In this document: positions 25,913-34,708 of the stretch, piece after piece | Layout: every line of letters starts with the position of its first letter | Position numbering within the stretch: position 1 is the first letter of the stretch | Source: VRUE01 sp963730315 | GTDB lineage: Bacteria; Actinomycetota; Thermoleophilia; Solirubrobacterales; 70-9 | Reading direction: 5' to 3' | DNA: 47,986 nucleotides | NCBI GenBank assembly: GCA_963730315.1 | Contig: CAVSRD010000017.1 | Coordinates: 1 to 47,986, forward strand | Made by a program: the position numbers and the translations under genes | Notes under the pieces: generated by a model | The model's input: only the letters and a program-made list of their open reading frames with translations | The model's database searches: none | Told to the model about the DNA's origin: nothing

Positions 25913-27118
25913 TTGGAGATTGACATCGGTCGCGGCAAGAAGGGGAGGCGCGCCTACGGATTCGACGACATCGCGATCGTTCCGTCGCGCCGGACCCGCG
26001 ATCCCGACGACATAGACATCAGCTGGACCCTTGGCCCCTACCGCTTCGAGCTGCCGCTGGTCGCCGCGGCGATGGACGGGGTGGTCAGTCCCGACACCGC
26101 GGTCCTCGTCAACCAGCTCGGTGGCCTCGGCGTGCTCAACTTGGAGGGAATCTGGACCCGCTTCGAGGATGCCGAGGAGCAGCTGGAGAAGATCGCCGGC
26201 GCACCCAAGCACCTGGCGACCCGGGTCATGCAGGAGATCTACGCCGAGCCGGTCAAGCCGGAGCTGATCGGGCGGCGGATCGCGGAGGTCAAGGAGCGCG
26301 GCGCCGTGGCCTGCGGCTCGCTCACCCCACAGAGGGTGCGCGAGCAGTACGAGATCGCGATCGAGGCAGGGATCGACATTCTCGTCATCCAGGGCACCGT
26401 GATCTCCGCCGAGCACGTCTCGACCGCGGTCGAGCCGCTCAACCTGAAGGAGTTCATCGCCGATGTGCCGGTGCCGACCGTGGTCGGCGGCTGCGCCTCC
26501 TACTCGACCGGGCTGCACCTGATGCGGACCGGTGCGGTCGGCGTGCTGGTCGGGGTCGGGCCCGGCGCTGCCTGCACGACCCGCGGCGTGCTCGGGATCG
26601 GCGTCCCGCAGGCAACCGCGATCGCCGACGTCGCCGCGGCGCGTGCCCAGCACATGCTGGAGACCGGCGAGTACGTAAACGTGATCGCCGACGGCGGCAT
26701 GCGCACCGGCGGCGATGTCTCCAAGGCGATCGCGGTCGGCGCCGACGCGGTGATGGTCGGCTCGCCGCTGGCCCGCGCCGAGGAGGCGCCGGGGCGCGGC
26801 TTCCACTGGGGGATGGCGACCTTTCACCCCTCGTTGCCGCGCGGCACCCGGGTCTCCACCAAGCAGGACGGGACGATGGAGGAGATCCTGCTCGGGCCGG
26901 CGCAGGAGAACGACGGCACCTTCAACCTGATGGGGGCGCTGAAGACCTCGATGGCGACCACCGGATACGAGGACATCCGCTCCTTCCAGCGCGCCGAGGT
27001 GATGGTTGCGCCGGCGCTGCAGAGCGAGGGCAAGAAGCTGCAGAACGAGCAGTCGGTCGGGATGGGGTCGAATGGCAGGGCGGCCGTATCGGCGGGGGTG
27101 GCCGTTTCGGATGACTAG
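25913..27118 (+). CDS. guaB3: GuaB3-type IMP dehydrogenase family protein
   Basis: A 401-residue TIM-barrel protein without CBS domains, like actinobacterial GuaB3. It has 'YGFDDIAIVPSRRT', 'GGCASYSTGLHLM', the cysteine loop 'GPGAACTTRGVLGIG' and 'VIADGGMRTGGDVSKAIAVGA'. TTG 25913 is supported by GGAGGA 5 nt upstream. It precedes guaA, in keeping with GMP synthesis, but GuaB3 proteins have not all been shown to act on IMP. The last residues are Ala/Ser/Val-rich and non-conserved. Confidence 0.9.
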   Translation: MEIDIGRGKKGRRAYGFDDIAIVPSRRTRDPDDIDISWTLGPYRFELPLVAAAMDGVVSPDTAVLVNQLGGLGVLNLEGIWTRFEDAEEQLEKIAGAPKHLATRVMQEIYAEPVKPELIGRRIAEVKERGAVACGSLTPQRVREQYEIAIEAGIDILVIQGTVISAEHVSTAVEPLNLKEFIADVPVPTVVGGCASYSTGLHLMRTGAVGVLVGVGPGAACTTRGVLGIGVPQATAIADVAAARAQHMLETGEYVNVIADGGMRTGGDVSKAIAVGADAVMVGSPLARAEEAPGRGFHWGMATFHPSLPRGTRVSTKQDGTMEEILLGPAQENDGTFNLMGALKTSMATTGYEDIRSFQRAEVMVAPALQSEGKKLQNEQSVGMGSNGRAAVSAGVAVSDD

Positions 27119-27142
27119 CGCCCGCGGGGTCGGTGGGCCGGC

Positions 27143-27212
27143 GGGTCCTGTCGCCGCAGGGGACCCACCACCCCCTGCGGTAGCTAAAGCTTCCTCGGGG
27201 GTGGTCCCCCCG
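27143..27212 (+). promoter_or_regulatory. Three overlapping hairpins in the guaB3-guaA gap (attenuator-like)
   Basis: H1 (27143-27166) pairs GGGTCC with GGACCC. H2 pairs ACCACCCCC (27167-27175) with GGGGGTGGT (27197-27205), a perfect 9-bp stem. H3 (27196-27212) pairs CGGGGG with CCCCCG and uses the same bases as the right arm of H2. H2 and H3 cannot coexist, as in an antiterminator/terminator pair. No T run follows H3, so Rho-independent termination is uncertain. Confidence 0.4.
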
Positions 27213-27260
27213 CGACGCCACCCGCCGGCAGCAATGCGACCGGGGCAGCGCGGAAGGCTG

Positions 27261-28838
27261 ATGCCTCCGAATCTGCTGGCAACCCGCCCGCCGGCAGCAG
27301 CGCCACCGAGGAGGTTCTGGTCCTTGACTTCGGTGGCCAGTACAGCCAGCTGATCGCACGGCGAATCCGCGAGTGCGGGGTATTCGCGGAGCTGTTGCCG
27401 GCGAGCACGCCGGTCGAGGCGATCCGGGAGCGGCAGCCGAAGGCCCTGGTTCTTTCGGGGGGTCCCGCCTCGGTCTACGAGCCGGGGGCGCCGCCGTTCC
27501 CGACCGACCTGCTCGACCTGAGGATCCCGATGCTGGGGATCTGCTACGGGATGCAGGCGATGGTCCAGGCGCTGGGCGGGAAGGTCGAAGGGGCCGAGTC
27601 GGGCGAGTTCGGCCGGGCCGAGCTGACCCTGCGCAACGCCGGCGGGCGGCTGCTCGGCGGCCTGCCCGGAGGAGCAGAGCTGCTGGATGAGCCACCGCGA
27701 CACCGTCTTCGAGCCGCCGCCCGGCTTCGCCGCCCTCGCCTCGACCCCGGGCTCGCCGGTCGCCGCCTGCGAGGCTCCCGACCGCGGCCTCTACGGCATC
27801 CAGTTCCACCCCGAGGTCGTCCACACCCCCTACGGCACCGAGGTTCTGACCCGCTTCCTGCGCGAGATCGCCGGCTGCGAGCGCGAGTGGTCGCCGCAGT
27901 CGGTGATCGCCGAGCAGGTCGAGGCGATCCGCGCCCAGGTCGGCGAGGGCCGGGTGATCTGCGGCCTCTCCGGCGGGGTCGACTCCTCGGTCGCGGCGCT
28001 GCTCGTCCACCGCGCGGTGGGGGAGAGGCTGACCTGCGTCTTCGTCGACCACGGCCTGATGCGGCTCAACGAGGCCGAGCAGGTCGTCGCCGCGTTCGAG
28101 CGCTTCGGCATCCCGCTCGTCCACGTCGATGCCGAAGAGCGCTTCCTCGCCCGCCTCGCCGGGGTGGAGGAGCCGGAGCGCAAGCGCAAGATCATCGGCG
28201 AGGAGTTCATCCGCGTCTTCGAGGAGGAGGCGGCGAAGCTCGAGGACGTCGCCTTCCTGGTCCAGGGAACGCTCTACTCCGACGTGATCGAGTCCGGCGG
28301 CAGCGACGCCGCCGAGACGATCAAGTCGCACCACAACGTCGGCGGCCTGCCCGAGGACCTCGAGTTCGAGCTGGTCGAGCCGCTGCGGATGCTGTTCAAG
28401 GACGAGGTGCGTGCGGTCGGGGCCGAGCTGGGGCTGCCGGAGCGGATGGTCTGGCGCCAGCCGTTCCCCGGGCCGGGCCTGGCGATCCGCATCGTCGGCG
28501 GCGAGGTGACCAGGGAGCGGCTGGACATCCTGCGCGCGGCCGACGCGATCCTCCAGGAGGAGATCCGCGCCGCCGAGCTGTACCGGCAGCTCTGGCAGTC
28601 CTTCTGCGTGCTGCCGGTGGTGCGCTCGGTCGGCGTGCAGGGCGACGGCCGCACCTACGCCTACCCGATCGTGATCCGCGCCGTCACCTCCGACGACGCG
28701 ATGACCGCCGACTGGGCGCGACTGCCCTACGACCTGCTGGAGCGGGTCTCCAGCCGGATCATCAACGAGATCCGCGAGGTGAACCGGGTGGCGCTGGACA
28801 TCTCGTCGAAGCCGCCCGCAACGATCGAGTGGGAGTAG
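27261..28838 (+). CDS. guaA: GMP synthase (glutamine-hydrolysing; one frame change, start uncertain)
   Basis: It converts XMP to GMP. The amidotransferase domain has 'LVLDFGGQYSQLIARR', 'GICYGMQAM' (catalytic Cys) and 'GIQFHPEV'; the synthetase domain has 'GLSGGVDSSVAA' and 'RMVWRQPFPGPGLAIR'. An extra G near 27685 separates the two halves. No ATG, GTG or TTG lies in frame before the first conserved strand; ATG 27261 is one frame off, so another indel is likely near 27300. The N-terminus includes a repeat of CCCGCCGGCAGCA (about 27221 and 27287). Confidence 0.9.
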
Positions 28839-28861
28839 CGGCGGGCTAGGGTCGGGCGGCG

Positions 28862-29689
28862 ATGCCGTCCTTCGCGGTTTCGATCTCGATCCTCAGCCTG
28901 CTCCAGGCCGCGCTCGTCGCGCTGCCGCAACCGCGGCGATTCGATTGGCTGGACCGATTCCGCAGCCCCTGGTGGGCGCTGGTGCCGGCGCTCTCGATCG
29001 TCGTCGTGATCGGGGTCGTCGCCCTGGAGGGCGAATCGGCGACGGTGCTCGCCTGGCTGGCGCTCGCTCGCCGTTCCCCCGTTCGCGGCGCTGGCGCTCG
29101 GCTGGCTCGTCCGCGGCGGCGCGGCCCGAGTGGGCGGCCGCGGGTGCGCCGCTCTTCCTGATCGCCTGGGCGTCGCCCGGCTCGCTGCTCGGCGAGGCCG
29201 CGGCGACGGCGCTCACCGCGCTGGGCTGCGTCGGGCTCGGCTGGCTGCTGGTCGCGGTCGCCCCGGCCGCCTGGTTGAAGCTGGGGATCTACGCGATGGC
29301 CGCGGTCGACACTGGCTGGTCGCCGCCGAGCTGCTGCAGGGGCCGAACGCCGTCCTCACCGCCGCCGCGCCGGCCGGCCTGCCGCGCCTGCAGGCGATCC
29401 ACTTCGGCTCCGCCGCGATGGGCTTCGGCGATCTCTTCGTCGCCGCGACCCTCGGTTGCCTGCTGGCGATCTCCGCCGATGGGCCGAAAACGGACTCGAT
29501 GCGTCCGCTTCGGCCCATCGGCAGCTTTCGCGGCGCTCCTCGTCGCAGTGCTCGCGCTGGCATCGACCTGCTGTTCTTCGCGCTCGACACGCTGCCGGCC
29601 ACGGTGCCGGTGGCGCTGGCGCTGGCAGCGGTCGAGTGCCGCGGCGGGCCGGCTCGTTCGAGCGGCGCAGCCCGCAGCCAAGGACCTAA
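28862..29689 (+). CDS. Nine-helix membrane protein with GxGD motif (presenilin-like?; several frame changes)
   Basis: ATG 28862 follows a TAGGGT box by 9 nt. Reading across at least five single-base indels (about 29070, 29110, 29312, 29480, 29560) gives about 275 residues with nine hydrophobic segments. Helix 6 carries an Asp in 'YAMAAVDTWLVA', helix 7 carries 'SAAMGFGDLFVAATLG', and helix 9 has 'TLPATVPVALALA'. Asp in helix 6, GxGD in helix 7 and a proline-rich helix 9 is the order in presenilin/signal peptide peptidases. Prepilin peptidases (A24) also have GxGD, but differ in topology. The exact end is uncertain. Confidence 0.5.
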
Positions 29690-30404
29690 ACGCCGGCGAC
29701 CCGGGTGATCGCGAAGATCAGCGCGAAGCCCGACGCGGTCAGCCCGACTTTCCGCCATGAGGCGTGCGCGTGCGCCTCGGGGAGCAGGTCGGTTGCGCCC
29801 ATGTAGAGGAAGAAGCCGCTGTAGAGGCAGAGCATGTAGCCGAGGGTGTGGTCGGAGACGCTGGCCAGCGATCCGACGACCGCCCCGAGCAGCGGCGCGA
29901 TCGCGTCGATCTGCAGCCACCTGATCGCCTGGCGCCGGTTCCCCGACTGGCTGAGCACGAAGCTCACCGTGTTGAGCCCGTCGGCGAAGTCGTGGCTGAT
30001 CACGGCGAGGAAGACGAGCAGGCCGGTGGTCGCTGTTGAGCCCGAAGGCGAGCCCGATCCCGAGGCCGTCGATGAAGCTGTGGATCGAGAGGCCGAGCGC
30101 TCCGAGCACCCCGACCCGGTGGTGCGCCCGCGCCTCGGAGGGCTCGTCGCGGTGGTGCAGGACGAGGGCGCGCTCGGCGAAGAAGAAGGCGAGGAAGCCG
30201 ACCGCGACCAGCGTCGTCGCCCTGCCGGGTCGCCGACTGTTCGATCCCCTCGGGCAGCACCTCGAACAGGGCCACCGCGACGACGACGCCGCCGGTCAGG
30301 GCGATCACGGTCGGCAGGGTGTGGGAGAGGCGCAGCGCGACCTGCCCGCCGAGCAGGGTCGCCAGCACGGTGAGGCCGGCGAGGGGGATGGCGACGGCGG
30401 GCAT
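29686..30404 (-). CDS. ZIP-family metal transporter (two frame changes)
   Basis: ATG 30404 opens a membrane protein with 'VALFEVLPEG' in helix 2. Frame changes of one extra base near 30232 and 30035 lead to 'SIHSFIDGLGIGLAFGLN' and then 'VISHDFADGLNTVSF', the two histidine/aspartate metal-site helices of ZIP transporters, and 'YMGATDLLPEAHAH'. Corrected length is about 239 residues with seven to eight helices. ZIP proteins import zinc or iron. It follows the Fur-family gene by 3 nt, consistent with a zinc-regulated operon. Confidence 0.82.
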
Positions 30405-30407
30405 CGT

Positions 30408-30833
30408 CTACCTCCGGCTCGCCGACACGCAGTCGGCGCAGCGGCCGCGCAGCACGACGTCGTGGGCGGCGACCTCGAACTCGGTCTCGCGGCTGATCGC
30501 CTCGATCGCCCGCTCCAGCGAGCGGTCGGCGAACGGCGCCAGCCGGCCGCATTCCTCGCAGACGAGGTGATGGTGGTGCTCGCCGGCGTCGACCCGCTCG
30601 TAGCCGGCGGCGTCGCCGCCGATCTCGACGCGCTGGACCAGGTGGAGCTGCTCGAGCTGATCCAGCGTCCGGTAGACGCTGGCCCGCCCGACCGAGTCGA
30701 GCCGGCGGTCGATCTCGAGCGCGGTCACCGCGCAGCGCTCCCCCGCCAGCAGCTCGACCACCTGCCGCCGCGCGGCGCCGCTGCGGTAGCCGGCCTCGTC
30801 GAGTCGGCGTGTGGCGTGCTCGGCCCAGTCCAC
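30408..30833 (-). CDS. Fur/Zur-family metal-responsive repressor
   Basis: A 141-residue Fur-fold protein: winged helix with 'GRASVYRTLDQLEQL', the regulatory histidines in 'EHHHHLVCEECG', and a structural zinc site made of CEEC and CADC. GTG 30833 is the start. The ZIP gene lies 3 nt downstream, so zinc (a Zur role) is the likeliest signal; iron is the alternative. An inverted repeat at 30854-30868 just upstream is a candidate autoregulatory site. Confidence 0.88.
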   Translation of the reverse strand: MDWAEHATRRLDEAGYRSGAARRQVVELLAGERCAVTALEIDRRLDSVGRASVYRTLDQLEQLHLVQRVEIGGDAAGYERVDAGEHHHHLVCEECGRLAPFADRSLERAIEAISRETEFEVAAHDVVLRGRCADCVSASRR

Positions 30834-30853
30834 GGCGGGACGGTATCAGATAA

Positions 30854-30868
30854 TGAGACCTATTCTCA
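30854..30868 (-). promoter_or_regulatory. Candidate Fur/Zur operator (15-bp inverted repeat)
   Basis: TGAGA-N5-TCTCA lies 20-35 nt upstream of the Fur-family GTG and overlaps the stop codon of the M23 gene. The AT-rich stretch next to it (CATTATCTGATACC on the minus strand) could hold the -10 box. It fits an operator for the Fur/ZIP pair. Confidence 0.45.
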
Positions 30869-31851
30869 GCTGTAGCGGTCCCAGCGCTTCAGGAAGGGCA
30901 GCGGGTCGATCGGGCTGCCGCCCTCGTACCAGCCGGGAGCGGTCCAGATCTCGAAGTGGAGGTGGCAGGCGGTGGCGTCGCCGGTCTGGCCGACCAGGCC
31001 GATCGGCTGGCCGGTGCGGACCGTCATCCCGGCCTTCAGCGGCGACGGCTCGAGCAGGTGCATGTAGGCGGTGTCGAAGCCGGTTCCCTTGCCGTCGATC
31101 ACGAGGTAGTTGCCGGCGGCGCCCTGGTAGCCGGAGTAGCGGACGCGGCCGCCGCGGGCGGCAATCAGCGGCGTCCCGCACTTTGCCATCACGTCCTGGC
31201 CCTGGTGGGTGTGGCCGGAGCGCCCCGCGCCGAACCGGCCGCCGGCGCCGCCGAAGTCGTGGCGGCCGAGGATCGGGAAGGCGAAGCCGTAGAGGGCGAA
31301 GCCGAGGCCGATCGCGGTCGAGGACTCGCGACGAGGAGCCGCTCCGCCTAGCCGCTCGTGCCAGCCGGTTCACCGAGCGGCGGAACGCCGCCGCGCCGCC
31401 GGGTCGCCGGCCTGCGGCAGATCCGGAACGAGTAGCGGCCGTCCGGGCGCCGGGCGGTCGCCGTCGACCGTGCCGTCCCAGGAGACGCTGTCGGGGGTGT
31501 TGGGGGCGATGTCGTTGCGGTAGTAGCTCTTGACCACTTCGCCACCCGGCCCGACGAGGTCGATGCGGAGGTCGTTGCTCGGCTGGTCGCTGGCGATTTC
31601 GTAGCGCAGCCGGGGGGTGCGGACCCCGTAGTAGAAGGACTTGCGCGGCGAGGTCTTGGCCGAGACCAGGCTCAGCGTGCCGGCGCTCGGGGCGGGGTCG
31701 GGCGTGCCGCTGGGGCTCGCGGGCGGGGGTGCGGCGCCGGTCGGGGTGGGGGCGCCGCCGGTCGTCGCCGAGGCGGTCGCGGCGAGGCTCGCCAGGAGCG
31801 CGGCTATCGCGTCGTCGATGCAGATCCGGCCAGCCAAGCACTGCGCGCCAC
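30866..31851 (-). CDS. Exported M23-family peptidoglycan peptidase (several frame changes)
   Basis: GTG 31851 follows GAGAGG and, after a missing base near 31805, leads into a signal-like 'ALLASLAATASATT', a Pro/Thr/Ser linker and a FlgD-like beta domain ('KSFYYGVRTPRLRYEI'). Further indels near 31450 and 31330 lead to the M23 domain: 'GHTHQGQDVMAKCGTPL', 'GYQGAAGNYLVIDG' and the catalytic 'HLHFEIW'. It lacks an obvious H-x4-D variant, so GHTHQGQD serves as the first metal motif. It probably cuts or binds cell-wall cross-links. Confidence 0.8.
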
Positions 31852-31943
31852 GTGCCCTCTCTTTCGTTCGCCTGCGGAGTTAGCTGTCGGGCTCGCGCTG
31901 AAAGAGATGCGCTACGGACGTGTTCTTCGTCCGATTCGCCCCC

Positions 31944-31998
31944 GGGACCTGCAAAGGTCCCTGCGGTTCCCCCGCTCCCACCCGCATGTCCGGGTGGG
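31944..31998. other. Tandem hairpins in the M23-rplM divergent region
   Basis: Hairpin 1 (31944-31961) has a 7-bp stem GGGACCT/AGGTCCC closed by the GNRA tetraloop GCAA. Hairpin 2 (31977-31998) has an 8-bp stem CCCACCCG/CGGGTGGG with a 6-nt loop. The remaining sequence between 31852 and 32082 holds no gene; TATAGA (about 32021) and TATCAT (about 32037) are candidate -10 boxes for rplM. Confidence 0.45.
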
Positions 31999-32082
31999 AT
32001 TCGGCATTGCTGGGCGGCAGTATAGACAGCCGGACAGCTATCATGCGCCAGCCGCGCCGGCTCGCCCGCGCGGCTTTTCACG

Positions 32083-32515
32083 ATGAAGACCTATGTCGCC
32101 ACACCCGCCGACCGCCAGCGAGACTGGTACGTCGTCGACGCCGAGGGCCAGACCCTGGGCCGGCTGGCGACCCGGATCGCCGACGCGCTGCGCGGCAAGC
32201 GCAAGCCGCGAGTACACGCCGCACGTCGACACCGGCGACTTCGTCGTCGTCGTCAACGCCGAGAAGATCCACGTCACCGGCGACAAGCTCGAGCAGAAGC
32301 GCTACTGGCGCCACAGCGGCTACCCGGGTGGGATCAAGTCCCGCACCCTGGCCGAGATGCTCGACCGCCGCCCCGAGGAGGTGATCCGCAAGGCGGTGAA
32401 GGGGATGCTTCCCCGCAACCGCCTCGCCCGCCAGCAGCTGACCAAGCTGAAGGTCTACGCCGGGCCGGATCACCCGCACGCAGCGCAGAAACCGCAACCG
32501 ATGGAGATCGCCTGA
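32083..32515 (+). CDS. rplM: Ribosomal protein L13 (one frame change)
   Basis: A 143-residue L13 once an extra C near 32208 is removed: 'MKTYVATPADRQRDWYVVDA', 'LGRLATRIADALRGK', then 'YTPHVDTGDFVVVVNAEK', 'KRYWRHSGYPGG' and 'VKGMLPRNRL'. It binds 23S rRNA early in large-subunit assembly. Its TGA overlaps the rpsI ATG (TGATG), the conserved rplM-rpsI pair. As an essential single-copy gene, its broken frame is best read as sequence error. Confidence 0.93.
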
Positions 32516-33313
32516 TGGCAGACGAGCCGCCGAGACGACGAGACTCGAGGGGACGCAGGAGGACGCCGCTCAGGGCGAGGACGGCTCCGGCCGCGGGTCC
32601 TGCCGCGGAGGAGACGCCACGGCCCGAGGACGAGGCTTCCGCCGCGAGGGCGCCCGAGGCTGAGCCAGGTGAAGCCGGCCGGAGCCGCGGCGGAGGCGAA
32701 GCGGAGCACGCGGGCGGAAGGTCGACGAGGAGAAGAAGAAGGACGTGATCCCCGGCGCCGACCTGGAGCCGATCGCGGTCGAGCCGGAGAGCGGCCGCTC
32801 AGCGCCGAGGAGCGGGCCCGGCGGGAAGCCGAGGAGGAGGAGCGAGCCCAGCGCGAGGCGGCGCTGAGCGGCGAGTCCGAGACGAGGAGGCGGGCGGCGA
32901 GCCGCGCGCCCGCCAAGATGGAGAGCGATTCCCGCTACCTCGCCACCGGCAAGCGCAAGCGCTCGATCGCCCGCGTGACGCTGCTGCCCGGCGGCGGCAA
33001 GATCGAGGTCAACAGGCGGCCGCTCGAGGAGTTCTTCCCGCGCCCGCTGCACCGGACGATGGCCCGCCAGCCGCTTGCCACCACCGGCTACGAGGGCAGC
33101 GTCGACGTCCGCGTCCGCGTCCACGGCGGCGGGATCAGCGGCCAGGCCGGCGCGGTCCGCCACGGCATCGCCCGGGCGCTGACCGAGGTCGACCCGGAGC
33201 TGCGCGGCGAGCTGAAGCGCCGCGGCTTCCTGACCCGCGACGCGCGCGTCAAGGAGCGCCGCAAGGCGGGGCTGAAGAAGGCCCGCAAGCGGCCGCAGTT
33301 CAGCAAGCGCTGA
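32515..33313 (+). CDS. rpsI: Ribosomal protein S9 with long charged N-terminal extension (several frame changes)
   Basis: The conserved S9 core occupies the last 125 residues: 'RYLATGKRKRSIARVTLLPG', 'TTGYEGSVDVRVRVHGGG', 'GQAGAVRHGIARAL' and the C-terminal 'KKARKRPQFSKR' that reaches the ribosomal P site. ATG 32515 overlaps the rplM stop, leaving about 140 residues of Glu/Arg/Ala-rich, low-complexity sequence before the core, read through several indels between 32540 and 32800. The segment 'LSAEERARREAEEEERAQRE' is strongly helical. Typical S9 proteins are about 130 residues, so the extension doubles the length. Confidence 0.88.
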
Positions 33314-33323
33314 CGGGGGCGGC

Positions 33324-34679
33324 GTGACGCCGGGGCGCAAGCTCTTCGGAACCGACGGGGTCCGAGGAGAGGCTGGGACGTTTCTCACCGCCGAGCTGGC
33401 GCTCGCGCTGGGCCGGGCCGCGACGGCGTCGCTGCCGGCGGAGCGGCCGCAGGTGCTGATCGTGCGCGACACCCGCGAGTCGGGCCCGATGCTGGAAGCG
33501 GCGCTGGCGGCCGGGATCGCCGCGGCGGGCGGCGACGCGCTGCTCGGCGGCGTGCTGCCGACGCCGGCCGCGGCGATCCTCGTCCGCCGCCTCGGCCTCG
33601 ACCTGGCCGCGGTGGTCTCCGCGTCCCACAACCCCTACCGCGACAACGGCATCAAGTTCTTCGGCGGCGCCGGGACCAAGCTCGACGACGAGGCCGAGGC
33701 GCGGATCGAGGCGCTGATCGGCGAGCGCGGTGAGTTTCGACCGCCCAGCGGTGCAAGAGGCGACCGCGGTGCGGCGCCGGGCCGCGTGCGCGAGCTGCAG
33801 GGCGGCGCCGACGACTACCTGCGGGCCCTCGAGTCGGCCTTCCCGCTCGACCTCGCGGGGCTCACGGTCGCCCTCGACTGCGCCAACGGCGCCACCCACC
33901 GCGCCGCGCCGGCGATCTTCGAGCGGCTCGGCGCCGACGGTCGAGGCGATCGCGGGCGAGCCCGACGGCCGCAACATCAACGACGGCTGCGGCTCGACCC
34001 ACCTCGACAGCCTGGCGGCGCACGTCGCCGCGTCGGAGGCGACGATCGGCTTCGCCTTCGACGGCGACGGCGACCGGGTGCTCGCCGTCGACGGCGCCGG
34101 CCGGCGCCCACGACGGCGACGAGCTGATCGCCCTGCTGGCCCGCGGGATGGCGGCTCGCGGCGAGCTCGGTCGGCGGCGTCGCGGTCACCGTGATGAGCA
34201 ACTACGGCTTCCACCGGGCGATGGAGGAGGCCGGGATCGAGGTCGCGGTCGACCAAGGTCGGCGACCGCTACGTGCTCGACGAGCTGCGGCGAGCGCGGC
34301 TGGGCGCTGGGCGGCGAGCAGTCGGGCCACATCATCGACACGCGACTTCGCGCCGACCGGCGACGGGATCGCCGCGGCGCTGATGACGATGCGCGAGCTG
34401 GGCGGACGCGACCTGGCGAGCGTCGAGCCGATGGAGAAGCTGCCGCAGACGCTGGTCAACGTCGAGGTCGCCGACCGCGAGCGCGATCGCCGGCGCCGAC
34501 CGCGGTCTGGGAGGCGGTCGAGCGGGAGGCGCGCCGGGCTTGGAGGGTCGCGGCCGCGTCCTGCTGCGCCCCTCCGGGACCGAGCCGCTGGTCCGCGTGA
34601 TGGTCGAGGCCCCGACCGCGGAGGAGGCCGACGCGGTCTGCGAGCGCTTGCCGGCCTGGTCCGCCAGGAGCTGGGCTGA
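33324..34679 (+). CDS. glmM: Phosphoglucosamine mutase (about eleven frame changes)
   Basis: It isomerises glucosamine-6-phosphate to glucosamine-1-phosphate for UDP-GlcNAc. GTG 33324 gives 'KLFGTDGVRGEAG', the phosphoserine loop 'VSASHNPYRDNGIKF' (Ser101), the metal loop 'AFDGDGDRVLAVD', 'GGEQSGHIID' and the phosphate-binding 'RPSGTEPLVRVMVEA'. The first 620 bases are clean; from about 33940 to 34660 I count about ten extra bases and one missing base. The corrected product is about 448 residues, normal for GlmM. It lies 10 nt after rpsI and 29 nt before glmS. Confidence 0.9.
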
Positions 34680-34708
34680 GACCCCGGCCGTCTACCCTTA
34701 CGGCCTCC

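Noticed and set aside
27219..27300. Repeat of CCCGCCGGCAGCA as a mobile-element or CRISPR remnant
   Set aside because: There are only two copies, unequal in flanks, in a low-complexity Pro/Ala/Gly-coding stretch before guaA.
34680..34708. glmS ribozyme upstream of glmS
   Set aside because: Only 29 bases separate glmM and glmS and they hold no ribozyme-like structure.
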